Origin: a bacterium
Lineage (GTDB): Bacteria; Bdellovibrionota; UBA2428
DNA: 64,000 nt
Reading direction: 5' to 3'
Assembly (NCBI GenBank): GCA_009991595.1
Contig: JAACVK010000029.1
Span: 21,994-85,993 of the forward strand
In this document: piece by piece, positions 25,563 to 33,914 of the stretch
Numbering within the stretch: position 1 is the stretch's first letter
How the letters are laid out: the number at the start of each line of letters is the position of its first letter
Position numbers and translations under genes: made by a program
Notes under the pieces: generated by a model
The model's database searches: none
Told to the model about the DNA's origin: nothing
What the model saw: the letters and a program-made list of their open reading frames with translations, nothing else

Positions 25563-26648
25563 CTATTTTAAAAAGTCTAACAAGGACTTGCTGACTAAGC
25601 GATTACTGATTTCAAGCGTCGCATTCAAAGCGTTTTCTTCTTTGGCCAAATCAGAATACACTTTTAAAGTATCGGCATCACGAGTTTCTGAGGTAACACC
25701 AATGTTAGCAACTTCATCTGACTCCAAAGAAGACTGCGTATCATCCAACGACTTCATTCTTGCACCGACTGTTGCACGTGCAGTGACAACTTGATTGAAC
25801 GCAATATCAAGAGTGTCTAAAGAATCGTTAATTCTGTCGATCTGTCCAGTTTTCAACCCTTCTTCCAACCCTTTAATTGCCTGAATCACTCCAACCGATT
25901 GCAAATCCTTAGGAGAGGCAGAGGGAAGCTCCTCGCCCTCAGGGGCTTCAATAGGAGCTTCACCAGCAGCACGCTTTGCTTGATCTTCGGAATTTTTATG
26001 TTGAACAGAAGCAGGACCCCTGAGACTTAAGTCATCAGCAGCAATACTGGGCATGCCCGCTGCTCTTGTAACGCCTTCTTGCTCCGCAATTTCTGAAACA
26101 CCAAAAAAAGGAATCGAGCCCGGAAGATTCATAGTGATTTTTTGTCCAGGCGAAACTTCAACGTCGTTCACACCAGCATCGCCATAGTAATTGCCATGCT
26201 GATCAAAAGGAGGTCTGTCCGTCTGATGGCCACCAAAAATATATCGATTTCCTACTCGGGCGTTTCCAATCTGAACGGCCCTTAAGAGAACCTGCTCCAC
26301 CTCTTGTCTTGCGGAGGCAAGAGTCTCTGGAGATTGATTCACTCCATTGCTCATTGAAATAGCTAGCTCTTTTGCTCTAACAAGAATATCACCAAGATCT
26401 CCGAGGTTACTTTCCGTAACACTCAAGACCGTTTTTGCTGAAGTTACATTTTTTTGCAACTGCTGGTTGCGACTCAAATCTGCACGCAACCCTAGAACTT
26501 TCATTTCTCCGACAGGATCATCTGAAGGCTTATTGATTCTCAATCCCGAACTGGCTAGTTCCTGTGCATCAGCAAGCTTCTTGCGACTGTGCGCAACAGA
26601 AGAAGCTCCTTTGTTATACATCATTCTATCCGTTACTCGATTGCTCAT
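25563..26648 (-). CDS. flgL: Flagellar hook-filament junction protein FlgL
   Basis: FlgL (HAP3) joins the hook to the flagellin filament and is exported by the flagellar type III apparatus. 361 residues, somewhat longer than E. coli's 317. The N-terminal flagellin-like helix region (MYNKGASSVAHSRKKLADAQELASSGLRINKPSDDP) and the C-terminal coiled-coil (FNQVVTARATVGARMKSLDDTQ, NATLEISNRLVSKSLLDFLK) are typical. A charged, Pro/Glu-rich insert near 200-245 (EAPIEAPEGEELPSASP) probably forms an exposed surface domain. ATG has AAGAGG 8 nt upstream and follows flgK by 2 bp. Confidence 0.93.
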   Translation of the reverse strand: MSNRVTDRMMYNKGASSVAHSRKKLADAQELASSGLRINKPSDDPVGEMKVLGLRADLSRNQQLQKNVTSAKTVLSVTESNLGDLGDILVRAKELAISMSNGVNQSPETLASARQEVEQVLLRAVQIGNARVGNRYIFGGHQTDRPPFDQHGNYYGDAGVNDVEVSPGQKITMNLPGSIPFFGVSEIAEQEGVTRAAGMPSIAADDLSLRGPASVQHKNSEDQAKRAAGEAPIEAPEGEELPSASPKDLQSVGVIQAIKGLEEGLKTGQIDRINDSLDTLDIAFNQVVTARATVGARMKSLDDTQSSLESDEVANIGVTSETRDADTLKVYSDLAKEENALNATLEISNRLVSKSLLDFLK

Positions 26649-26650
26649 CG

Positions 26651-28060
26651 TTAAAACCTCTTCAAGTTAAGAACTGTTTCAAGCATCGAATCCGCAACTT
26701 GAATCACCTTTGCACTTGCATCAAAGGCTTTCTGATACTTAATCATGTTCATGGCTTCTTCATCCAAAGAAACCCCAGACTCTTCTTCTCTTAAGTTTTC
26801 TAACTGAGCGTAAATCCCTTCTTGAGTCTCCAATGCTTCATTTGCAGAACGAGTTTCAATACCAACACGTCCGACAATCTCCGAATTAAAATCTAAAAGA
26901 GTCTTTTCACCACCCACGATAGCCTTCGACTCCAAATCCGCCATCTGGAGGAGCACGCTATTATCACCTGCTGCACCTTGCTTCATGGCTCCCGCCAACA
27001 AATTAGGATTAAGTCGAAGTTCATCAGAAACTTTAATCGTGCCTGCTCCGACAGCCCCGGTGTCGAAATCAAAAATGCCACCACCTTTATCGCCTCTTCC
27101 ATCAAAACCACTTGCATTGACTTGATTTACATTAGAAGCAAAAGTTCCCGCCATTTGATTCACATCAGACTTTAAACCCGCTAAGAATTCGTCCCGAGTA
27201 TTAAGATAAGCACCAAGCTCACCACCCTTAACGTATTCTGAAACATCGCGAACACCGTTGCTGGCGGTTTTCACGCCAACCATCATTGCATCGGGAAAGT
27301 CCTCGGTTTGGGTTCGAAGCGCAGCAATCTCGGTGTTATCAATTCCTGAAACCAAGGTTCCTATTCTTCCTGAAGCAACATTTACGCCACCGTTTTCAAT
27401 CGTGCTTACCTGAATATCAACCAAGCCACTTAACTCCCTAAGAGCTAAATCCCGACGATCGCGCTCATCGTTGGCAACCCCTTGAGAGCCCTCAATACCC
27501 ATAATTCTTTGATTCAAATCGGCAATCCGTTGAGTCAGCCCATTCACCCTCATGACCGTACCTTCAACGCGATTATCTAAATCAACTCGCACATCATCAA
27601 GAGCCTTATTTAATCTATTGAAATCACGAGCCACATTATTCGCCGACTCTACAACCGCCGAACGCATGGGCATCGAGGTAGGGTCTGTCGACAAAGAGCG
27701 AACTTCGTTAAAAAATCCAGACATAGTTTTGCTCAAACCTTGTTCTGAATCGTTTGTAAAAATATTCTCAATCTGCGAATAGATGCCCGTCGTCGCACGA
27801 GCTCTATGAAGGTCGGTTCCTTCTTTTTCCAATCTCCTACTAACGAAATCAGAATGAGATCTCGCAATCGAGCGAACACGAGCCCCCCCGCCGACGCGAC
27901 CTGCGCCCAGATCAGTGGGATCAATGTTTTCAACGTCCACACGCTGCCTAGAATATCCGTCCGTGTTCACATTGGAGATGTTATGACTTGTTACCGAAAG
28001 CCCTTTTTGGTTAGTAGCAAGGCCAGAACGACCTTGATCGAAAACTTTTTGAATCGACAT
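26651..28060 (-). CDS. flgK: Flagellar hook-associated protein FlgK
   Basis: FlgK (HAP1) is the first junction protein between hook and filament. 469 residues, shorter than E. coli's 547 but within the family. The N-terminal rod-type motif (FDQGRSGLATNQKGLSVTSHNISNVNTDGYSRQRVD) and the C-terminal SLDEEAMNMIKYQKAFDASAKVIQVADSMLETVLNLK both match the flagellar axial-protein termini. Lies between flgN (its chaperone) and flgL with 2-4 bp gaps, one transcript. Confidence 0.95.
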   Translation of the reverse strand: MSIQKVFDQGRSGLATNQKGLSVTSHNISNVNTDGYSRQRVDVENIDPTDLGAGRVGGGARVRSIARSHSDFVSRRLEKEGTDLHRARATTGIYSQIENIFTNDSEQGLSKTMSGFFNEVRSLSTDPTSMPMRSAVVESANNVARDFNRLNKALDDVRVDLDNRVEGTVMRVNGLTQRIADLNQRIMGIEGSQGVANDERDRRDLALRELSGLVDIQVSTIENGGVNVASGRIGTLVSGIDNTEIAALRTQTEDFPDAMMVGVKTASNGVRDVSEYVKGGELGAYLNTRDEFLAGLKSDVNQMAGTFASNVNQVNASGFDGRGDKGGGIFDFDTGAVGAGTIKVSDELRLNPNLLAGAMKQGAAGDNSVLLQMADLESKAIVGGEKTLLDFNSEIVGRVGIETRSANEALETQEGIYAQLENLREEESGVSLDEEAMNMIKYQKAFDASAKVIQVADSMLETVLNLKRF

Positions 28061-28064
28061 CTTG

Positions 28065-28601
28065 CTACAACCTCTTCTCGACTAGGCTACCTATCTCTTG
28101 TTTAGACTCACAAACCTTAGCCTTACCGGTATAAGTTCTCACCGATTTAGAACTGCCCTTAGCTCGACCGCGAATTGCCGCATTCAAATTCGAAGCTATC
28201 ATTTGAAGATTCTTAATACTTTTTTCGGTAAAGGATTTATTGATTCGGATTCTCGATTTAACCACATCGATTCTACTTTCAAGCTCTGAACGAAGCTCAG
28301 AAAGTCGTCGGGCTTCAATTGGCAGATGTTCCTTCAAAGCAATCGTCAGAAATCGAAGGGTAACTTCACGATTATCCTTTTGCATTATTAGAGCAAACTG
28401 ATCTTGTATTCTCAAGCGATCCTCATCTAGAGATCGCAAAACACCAAGAACTTCATCCTTTTCTCTCAATACTTCTAGAATATGTTCAAAATCAAAAGTG
28501 ATGAGCGAAAGCTTTTCTCTTTCAAGGATACCAACGGTCCTATCGTAAAGAACCGACATCCTTTCGAGCAAGAGAATAAGATTTTGAACTTTCTGAATCA
28601 T
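28065..28601 (-). CDS. flgN: Flagellar export chaperone FlgN
   Basis: FlgN binds FlgK and FlgL in the cytoplasm and delivers them to the export gate. The 178-residue protein is almost wholly alpha-helical with heptad-like Leu spacing, has the family pattern LILLLERMSVLYDRTVGILEREKLSLITFD at its N-terminus, and ends in a polar, poorly ordered tail. Identity rests on this pattern plus its place between flgM and flgK. It begins 3 bp after flgM. Confidence 0.85.
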   Translation of the reverse strand: MIQKVQNLILLLERMSVLYDRTVGILEREKLSLITFDFEHILEVLREKDEVLGVLRSLDEDRLRIQDQFALIMQKDNREVTLRFLTIALKEHLPIEARRLSELRSELESRIDVVKSRIRINKSFTEKSIKNLQMIASNLNAAIRGRAKGSSKSVRTYTGKAKVCESKQEIGSLVEKRL

Positions 28602-28604
28602 TCA

Positions 28605-28934
28605 TTAGCCTTTTCTTGTAAGCAAGTCCTCAGCTAAAGAGTCATTAATCATTTTGTCTGCTAAAGCACCAGAATCAACCTTGTAAGAACCAGAAGCAAC
28701 TTTTGCCTTTAAGGCAGCAACTTTTTCAGCTCTAACGTCTGGAGTGTTCTTAATTGTATCCAACGCCTGAGACATAAGCTTCGCATCGTCAGACCATTTC
28801 ACTTTTTCAGAAGTCGTCTGATTAACTCCTGAATTGTTCGTTCCTTCACTTTGCTTTTGTAAACGATCAGACTTTCCTGTGCCTTGAATATTCTTATCTA
28901 GAATTCGATCTGATTGAACCTTGGATATGTCCAT
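28605..28934 (-). CDS. flgM: Anti-sigma-28 factor FlgM
   Basis: FlgM holds the flagellar sigma factor FliA inactive until the hook is complete, then is exported. 109 residues: a polar, disordered N-terminal half, and a C-terminal half matching the sigma-binding region (DVRAEKVAALKAKVASGSYKVDSGALADKMI). An excellent SD (AGGAGGG, 3-5 nt before ATG) suggests high translation. Gene order flgJ-flgM-flgN-flgK-flgL fits the family. Confidence 0.92.
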   Translation of the reverse strand: MDISKVQSDRILDKNIQGTGKSDRLQKQSEGTNNSGVNQTTSEKVKWSDDAKLMSQALDTIKNTPDVRAEKVAALKAKVASGSYKVDSGALADKMINDSLAEDLLTRKG

Positions 28935-28954
28935 AAACCCTCCTGGTTATAATC

Positions 28955-29509
28955 TTAGTCTACCAAATTTCGCGCACTAACACCACTTTTTCCTGTCAGT
29001 TGCCGCACTACCATCTCTTTAATGCCAATGGGATTTTGACTCGCCATCTTTTTGACTAAATCTTGATCCAACATCGACTGAAAGATTCTTTCTGCATTCG
29101 ACTTTTTAAACGGGTTGTCCTGCGAATCTGCATAAAGCTCATTCGATGTTCGCATTTGTTGCAAGAGTCGCTGAAGATACATAGCCTCAAACGACTCTCC
29201 TACTTGCTCAATTTGTTGCATTTGAGAGAGTTGACCTTGGGCCACCACATGGGGCGAGATAAAAAACCCTACGAGTAAGGTAAAAATAAAAAGTTGGATC
29301 GAGGAGTTCTCGGCTTTACAACACATCTTGTGCCTTAAGAGCCAAAACTTCTTAAAGACTTCTAGTTCTTTCGTCCCCTGGGAGGAATTCGTGAACTCTG
29401 ACCTTTTTGATTCAATCCTAGAATCATCAGATCTCCGAACCCCTCGATCCTGCAATAACAAACCAAAGGTTTGCTTATGCCAATTCTCAATGTCACCGCT
29501 CAACCTCAT
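28955..29509 (-). CDS. flgJ: Rod-binding (FlgJ N-domain-type) protein with putative signal peptide
   Basis: The C-terminal half (VGESFEAMYLQRLLQQMRTSNEL, AERIFQSMLDQDLVKKMASQNPIGIKEMVVRQL) matches the rod-cap domain of FlgJ; the muramidase half found in enteric FlgJ is absent. Unusually, 60 polar residues and then a hydrophobic segment (IQLFIFTLLVGFFISPHVVAQG) precede it. The ATG at 29509 overlaps the flgI stop (TAATG). A second ATG at 29326 with AAGG 6 nt upstream would begin right at a signal peptide (MCCKAENSS...). Which start is used is unresolved. If the second, the protein goes out by Sec rather than flagellar export. Confidence 0.82.
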   Translation of the reverse strand: MRLSGDIENWHKQTFGLLLQDRGVRRSDDSRIESKRSEFTNSSQGTKELEVFKKFWLLRHKMCCKAENSSIQLFIFTLLVGFFISPHVVAQGQLSQMQQIEQVGESFEAMYLQRLLQQMRTSNELYADSQDNPFKKSNAERIFQSMLDQDLVKKMASQNPIGIKEMVVRQLTGKSGVSARNLVD

Positions 29510-30639
29510 TACAATATTTCCAACTCAGCTTGCAACGCACCTTGTGCCTTCAGCGCTTGGAGGATGCTGATTAAATCTCTTGGTGTTACACCAAGTGTAT
29601 TCAATCCCTTTACGACATCTCCCAATGTAGCGCCTTCTGGTACAGTTAAAAGTTTATCACCTTCTTCATTAAATTTTACAGTCGTTTCGTTGACTGTTGT
29701 TGTTTTCTTTCCAAGCACGGGTTGATTCGGAACAGGTCCCTGTTCAGCAGCAACAAGCACTGGTTCTTCCACGGTTTTTTCTTCACTCTTAATCTCTAGA
29801 GTCAAATTTCCGTGGGCAATCGCCACAGTCGAAATTCTGACCGCTTCGCCCACAACGATGGTTCCCGTTCTTTCGTTAATCACAATGCGGGCTGAATTGT
29901 CGTTTTGAACTGGCAGCCGTTCAATTCTTGCCATTAAATCCACTACAGATCCCTCAAAGTCATAAGGGATCATCACATCTACAGTCGCTGCGTCTCGAGA
30001 TCTGGCATACACCCCACCCAACTCTTGGTTGATGAGGCGACTAATTCTCGAGGAAGTCGTAAAATCAGGATTGTGTAACGTTAAACGAACTGCACTTCGG
30101 TTGGTAAAGTCCTGAGAAACTTCTCGCTCTACCAAACCCCCATCAGGAACACGACCAATGGTTGGATGGTTCTTTGAGGAAGACGATCCACCACCACTAC
30201 CGGCAAATCCACCTACAGACAAAGGCCCCTGACCAACCACATATACTTTTTTGTCCGAAGCTCTTAAAGGAGTTAGCAATAACGTTCCACCCTCTAGAGA
30301 TTTCGCATCACCTATGCTCGAAACAATAATATCTACACGAGCTCCCACTCGAGCAAAAGGAGGAAGATCCGCCGTCACAACAACCGCAGCCACGTTCTTA
30401 GAGAAAGTAAGATCGCTTTTAACGTCGACGCCCATTTGTCGAAGCATCTGGGACATCGACATCCCGGTATACTCAGACTTACTGTCACCACTTCCCTTCA
30501 AACCAACCACTAAACCGTAACCAACTAGTTGGTTTTCACGAACGCCCTTTACCGAAACGACATCTTTTAAGCGCATGGCAAAGCTAGGAAGAGTTAGAAA
30601 CGATAAACTTAAGATAAAGACTCTACGAAGAAAAGTCAT
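29509..30639 (-). CDS. flgI: Flagellar P-ring protein FlgI
   Basis: FlgI forms the periplasmic P ring that acts as a bushing in the peptidoglycan. 376 residues, typical length. An N-terminal signal peptide (VFILSLSFLTLPSFA) is followed by the family opening MRLKDVVSVKGVRENQLVGYGLVVGLKGSGDS and the C-terminal NTLGVTPRDLISILQALKAQGALQAELEI. Overlaps flgH upstream by ATGA and flgJ downstream by TAATG. Confidence 0.96.
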   Translation of the reverse strand: MTFLRRVFILSLSFLTLPSFAMRLKDVVSVKGVRENQLVGYGLVVGLKGSGDSKSEYTGMSMSQMLRQMGVDVKSDLTFSKNVAAVVVTADLPPFARVGARVDIIVSSIGDAKSLEGGTLLLTPLRASDKKVYVVGQGPLSVGGFAGSGGGSSSSKNHPTIGRVPDGGLVEREVSQDFTNRSAVRLTLHNPDFTTSSRISRLINQELGGVYARSRDAATVDVMIPYDFEGSVVDLMARIERLPVQNDNSARIVINERTGTIVVGEAVRISTVAIAHGNLTLEIKSEEKTVEEPVLVAAEQGPVPNQPVLGKKTTTVNETTVKFNEEGDKLLTVPEGATLGDVVKGLNTLGVTPRDLISILQALKAQGALQAELEIL

Positions 30640-31469
30640 TTCACAATCTCCAACTTAGATTCAAAAACTAAATTTGAAGATACCGCATTGGAGACTCCAA
30701 TGTCTTCATCTCGAACAATTCCCTGTAGCCTTAATTGATAAGCTGCATTTTTAATATAGATTCTGCGAGACCCAACCACAGCAAAGGTATTGCGCGGAAG
30801 ATATTCAATGATTCGAACAGGTATGCTGTCCACATCCACGTAGCGATTATTACCTTCAATCGAAGAGACTGTTCTATTGGCAACTTCGCTACCGACTGCA
30901 TCAGCAATGTTCTTATTACCGAGAGCAGTTGCAACTTTTTTATTCACCTCAGCACCAATTGATTTCCCAGCTTCGTCTGCAATTACCTGGTTTAGGGTCG
31001 AGCGACCTAACATCTGAGTAATTTTTTCATTGAGGACATCGTTCACTTCAGGGTCAAGTTTCACTAGAATTATGTCGCCCTTTTTATGCAAGAGATTGCG
31101 AGAGAAAAGATATCCATCTTGACTGTCTGGATTCCAGAGAGAACCTTCGTTGAAAGGTTCAGTTCCACGCCAAGGACTTGCACCTGTTCTGAATCCTCTT
31201 GCGGCTCGCTCATCATAGTGCCCAGATTGGCTCATCAATTCCGACTGAGCCAGATTCGGACCACCTGGATCGCTTTCCTCGTCGATACTAGCTCCACTTC
31301 GATTATCGATAGATAGTTCATTGTTAGAAGAAGACGATGCGGGCGATCGCCCTTGGCTTGTATCTTCGCCAGTCAATGCAGCCTTCCAAGACCTAAAGGT
31401 TGAGGCGCAACTAGACAGCAAAAAAAGAGCCAAAAACAGAGACAAAGCTCTAAGATTAAATTTAATCAA
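30636..31469 (-). CDS. flgH: Flagellar L-ring lipoprotein FlgH
   Basis: FlgH is the outer-membrane L ring. 277 residues, longer than E. coli's 232 because of a Ser/Asn-rich insert after the lipobox. The lipoprotein signal is clear (FLALFLLSSC, Cys at about 21). SLWNPDSQDGYLFSRNLLHKKGDIILVKL matches the family core, as does the C-terminal LPRNTFAVVGSRRIYIKNAAYQLRLQGIVRDEDI. Overlaps flgA and flgI by ATGA-type junctions. Confidence 0.94.
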   Translation of the reverse strand: MIKFNLRALSLFLALFLLSSCASTFRSWKAALTGEDTSQGRSPASSSSNNELSIDNRSGASIDEESDPGGPNLAQSELMSQSGHYDERAARGFRTGASPWRGTEPFNEGSLWNPDSQDGYLFSRNLLHKKGDIILVKLDPEVNDVLNEKITQMLGRSTLNQVIADEAGKSIGAEVNKKVATALGNKNIADAVGSEVANRTVSSIEGNNRYVDVDSIPVRIIEYLPRNTFAVVGSRRIYIKNAAYQLRLQGIVRDEDIGVSNAVSSNLVFESKLEIVK

Positions 31470-32200
31470 AGGCGAACCTCAACTTTTCTTTGCCCAACAA
31501 TAATAGCTCGCATCTTCTTTTTAGTAGCAGGTTGAGTCAGATTAATAATTTCACCAATTCGCCCCGGCTCTTTTGCAACGGCCCTCGAACGAATCATCAC
31601 CCCTGGGCCAGAAAGCACTGTAAGGTCAACCATCTCTCCCGCCTTAACAGCGTAAGGAACATCCATGTAAGATGGGTGAACTGCTGCACCAGCAGGAACA
31701 AAACGAACAACACGCTTTCCAATAAGATCCTTAACAGAAAAGGCCGCTACTCCTGTAGGAAGTTGCTTCCATGGCATAGAAGAAAGTCTAAAACTACTCT
31801 CAGATGTCTGAGAGTCTCGAGCTAAAGCTTGCGCCGCTAAATAGACCGGCCCAACGACTCTGATCACAGATTGAACCTTGAAATCAAAATCGCCCATTTC
31901 AGAGTGAATGATCACAGGAAAACTTGCAAACCCATCAAAACGTTGAGCCGTTGCATTGTCTAAGCCAAGAACCTCAACAGACTTTATCGATTTTTCTTTC
32001 AAAACAGTCATTGGCTCTGGTTTAAGCAAAGTGCCTGTTAGTTGAACCTGGAAGCTTTGCGGAGGCAAATCCATTCTTCGAGAGAGATCTGCCTGAATTC
32101 CCTCAACTAGCTTCTCTTTAAAGTCACCCATAAAATCAGCCGCGCTGGCCGCAAATGAAAGAAAGAGAAAAATGGGAATCCAAAATCTAAAGTTCATCAT
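31466..32200 (-). CDS. flgA: Flagellar P-ring assembly chaperone FlgA
   Basis: FlgA is a periplasmic chaperone for FlgI. 244 residues with signal peptide (FWIPIFLFLSFAASAADF). The SAF-type C-terminal domain is visible: AFSVKDLIGKRVVRFVPAGAAVHPSYMD, YAVKAGEMVDLTVLSGPGVMIRSRAVAKEPGRIGEIINL. Overlaps flgG upstream and flgH downstream (4-bp overlaps). Confidence 0.92.
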   Translation of the reverse strand: MMNFRFWIPIFLFLSFAASAADFMGDFKEKLVEGIQADLSRRMDLPPQSFQVQLTGTLLKPEPMTVLKEKSIKSVEVLGLDNATAQRFDGFASFPVIIHSEMGDFDFKVQSVIRVVGPVYLAAQALARDSQTSESSFRLSSMPWKQLPTGVAAFSVKDLIGKRVVRFVPAGAAVHPSYMDVPYAVKAGEMVDLTVLSGPGVMIRSRAVAKEPGRIGEIINLTQPATKKKMRAIIVGQRKVEVRL

Positions 32201-32979
32201 TTCACCTGATTAAGCGTCCCCAACATTTGATCGCTTGTTTGCATGACTTTAGAATTCATTTCAAAGAGTCGCTGTGCCCGAATAAGTTCTGTCATCTCAG
32301 CAACAGAGTTCACGTTTGAGGCTTCCAAATACTGATTCTGCAATCGTCCGAACCCTTGTTCTCCAGGGTTCCCTGTAACAGCCTCACCGCTTGCTGGAGT
32401 TTGGCGAAACAAATTAGATCCCTCTGCCGATAAACCTGAAGGGTTCATAAAAGTAGTCAATTGAATTTGCCCGAGTTGTTGAACATCGTTTGGCGTAATC
32501 TCTGCCTGGAAGGTTCCGTCTGGAGCAACCGTAAGCCTCCTGGTTTCTGGCGGCACGATCACCTCCGGAATAATAGGAAAGCCTTCTCCAGTCACAACGC
32601 GCCCTTCCCCATCCAGCTTCCAGTTTCCATCTCTAGTGTAGGCTACCTCGCCCGTAGGTAATTGAACTGAAAAAAATCCGTCACCACCAATCATAACGTC
32701 AAGATCCCGCCCTGTTGGCCTAGCCGACCCCTGCTTATACTCGCGAGTCACTCCCGTGACCTTCACCCCAAGACCCGTTTGAACCCCAGTTGGATTGGTG
32801 GTCGTGGCCGAAGTCGCCGACCCGGGACCCTTATCTGTTTGATAAAGTAGATCCTGAAAATCGGCACGGCTTCTTTTAAAAGAAACCGTGTCGGCGTTAG
32901 CAATATTGTTGGAGATAACCTCAGTTTGCTTTACCTGGGCTGTCATCCCCGTCGCTGATGTGTTCAATGAATTAAGCAT
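32197..32979 (-). CDS. flgG: Flagellar distal rod protein FlgG
   Basis: FlgG forms the distal rod that crosses the periplasm. 260 residues, exactly the family length. N-terminal axial motif LNTSATGMTAQVKQTEVISNNIANADTVSFKRSRADFQDLLYQ and C-terminal YLEASNVNSVAEMTELIRAQRLFEMNSKVMQTSDQMLGTLNQ are diagnostic. Follows flgF by 8 bp and overlaps flgA by 4 bp. Confidence 0.96.
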   Translation of the reverse strand: MLNSLNTSATGMTAQVKQTEVISNNIANADTVSFKRSRADFQDLLYQTDKGPGSATSATTTNPTGVQTGLGVKVTGVTREYKQGSARPTGRDLDVMIGGDGFFSVQLPTGEVAYTRDGNWKLDGEGRVVTGEGFPIIPEVIVPPETRRLTVAPDGTFQAEITPNDVQQLGQIQLTTFMNPSGLSAEGSNLFRQTPASGEAVTGNPGEQGFGRLQNQYLEASNVNSVAEMTELIRAQRLFEMNSKVMQTSDQMLGTLNQVK

Positions 32980-32987
32980 AACTTCTC

Positions 32988-33869
32988 CTAAAAGCGCCCT
33001 AGCTCAGACGCTTGTGCACTAAGCTCACCAAAGCCCTGCATAAGTTTCGTGTTCTGTTCAAAGAGACGTTGAGCCTCAATGAGTTTAGTCATTTCTTTGA
33101 CTGCATTCACGTTTGAGGCCTCTAGCATTCCTTGATGAACAACGGGCATCGTAGCTGTTGAACCAAGAACGTTGGGTTTTTCTTCTGGATTAACTGCAAC
33201 ACCCCTGGCGGGAGCGCCAGCTCCCCCTTGAGGAACAACGGCTCCTTCTAAAGCTTTAAAGTATCCACTCCCCGCTTTTTGAAGCTTTGATGAGTCTTGC
33301 ACTTGCACCAAAGAAAACTGACCCAGAAGGACGCCACCTCTATCAAGGCCCGCATAAATGTTTCCCTCTGTATCTACATTGAACTTTGAAGACCCTACAT
33401 TAATCGCTCGAGCAGTAGGGTCTGCTCCAGCAGCTCCCGGACCAAGCACTAAATGACCTTCATGAGTCACCAGCTGCCCCTCACCGTTTACCACAAAGTT
33501 ACCTGCCCGCGTGAGCATCACACCATCGCTTGTGCCCACCTCAAAGAAGCCATTGCCTTGAATGGCAAAGTCTAAAGAATTCCCTGTTTGTTTGTAGGCT
33601 CCAGCACGCATATCAGTAAATTCACTGCCGTAAAGGACCACACTTTTTTCATCGCCAGCCCGCGACATCAACTCGCCTGTAGTAAAGGCTCGCTCAGGTA
33701 TATCCGCCCTTAAGTCACTATGATGAGCACCTTGAAGGGCCTCTTCAAACATAAGTTCGTCGGCTTTGTATCCAGCGGTATCGGCGTTGGCGATGTTGTT
33801 TGCAATTTTTTCCACTTGCTTGCTCTGCGCCAAAGCTCCCGACAATGTTGTGACAAGTCCTGCGTCCAT
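32988..33869 (-). CDS. flgF: Flagellar proximal rod protein FlgF
   Basis: An axial protein of the proximal rod, 293 residues, first gene of the operon. It has the axial N-terminus (VTTLSGALAQSKQVEKIANNIANADTAGYKADELMFEE) and C-terminus (LEASNVNAVKEMTKLIEAQRLFEQNTKLMQGFGEL). FlgF rather than FlgG is assigned from its position before flgG and its extra internal region (about 195-235, rich in Gly/Ala). ATG 33869 has AGAGG upstream and a sigma-54 promoter 21-38 bp upstream. Confidence 0.88.
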   Translation of the reverse strand: MDAGLVTTLSGALAQSKQVEKIANNIANADTAGYKADELMFEEALQGAHHSDLRADIPERAFTTGELMSRAGDEKSVVLYGSEFTDMRAGAYKQTGNSLDFAIQGNGFFEVGTSDGVMLTRAGNFVVNGEGQLVTHEGHLVLGPGAAGADPTARAINVGSSKFNVDTEGNIYAGLDRGGVLLGQFSLVQVQDSSKLQKAGSGYFKALEGAVVPQGGAGAPARGVAVNPEEKPNVLGSTATMPVVHQGMLEASNVNAVKEMTKLIEAQRLFEQNTKLMQGFGELSAQASELGRF

Positions 33870-33889
33870 ATTCTGCCTCTACTCATTGC

Positions 33890-33907
33890 TTGCAACCGAC
33901 GTGCCAA
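33890..33907 (-). promoter_or_regulatory. Sigma-54 promoter of the flagellar operon
   Basis: Read on the minus strand, TTGGCACG, four bases, TTGCAA: a near-perfect match to the RpoN consensus with GG and GC at -24/-12 spacing. Transcription would begin about 10 bases before flgF and cover flgF through at least rluD. It is squeezed between flgF and the divergent folD start at 33915. A flagellar sigma-54 activator must act on it; its gene is not in this stretch. Confidence 0.85.
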
Positions 33908-33914
33908 GATTTAT

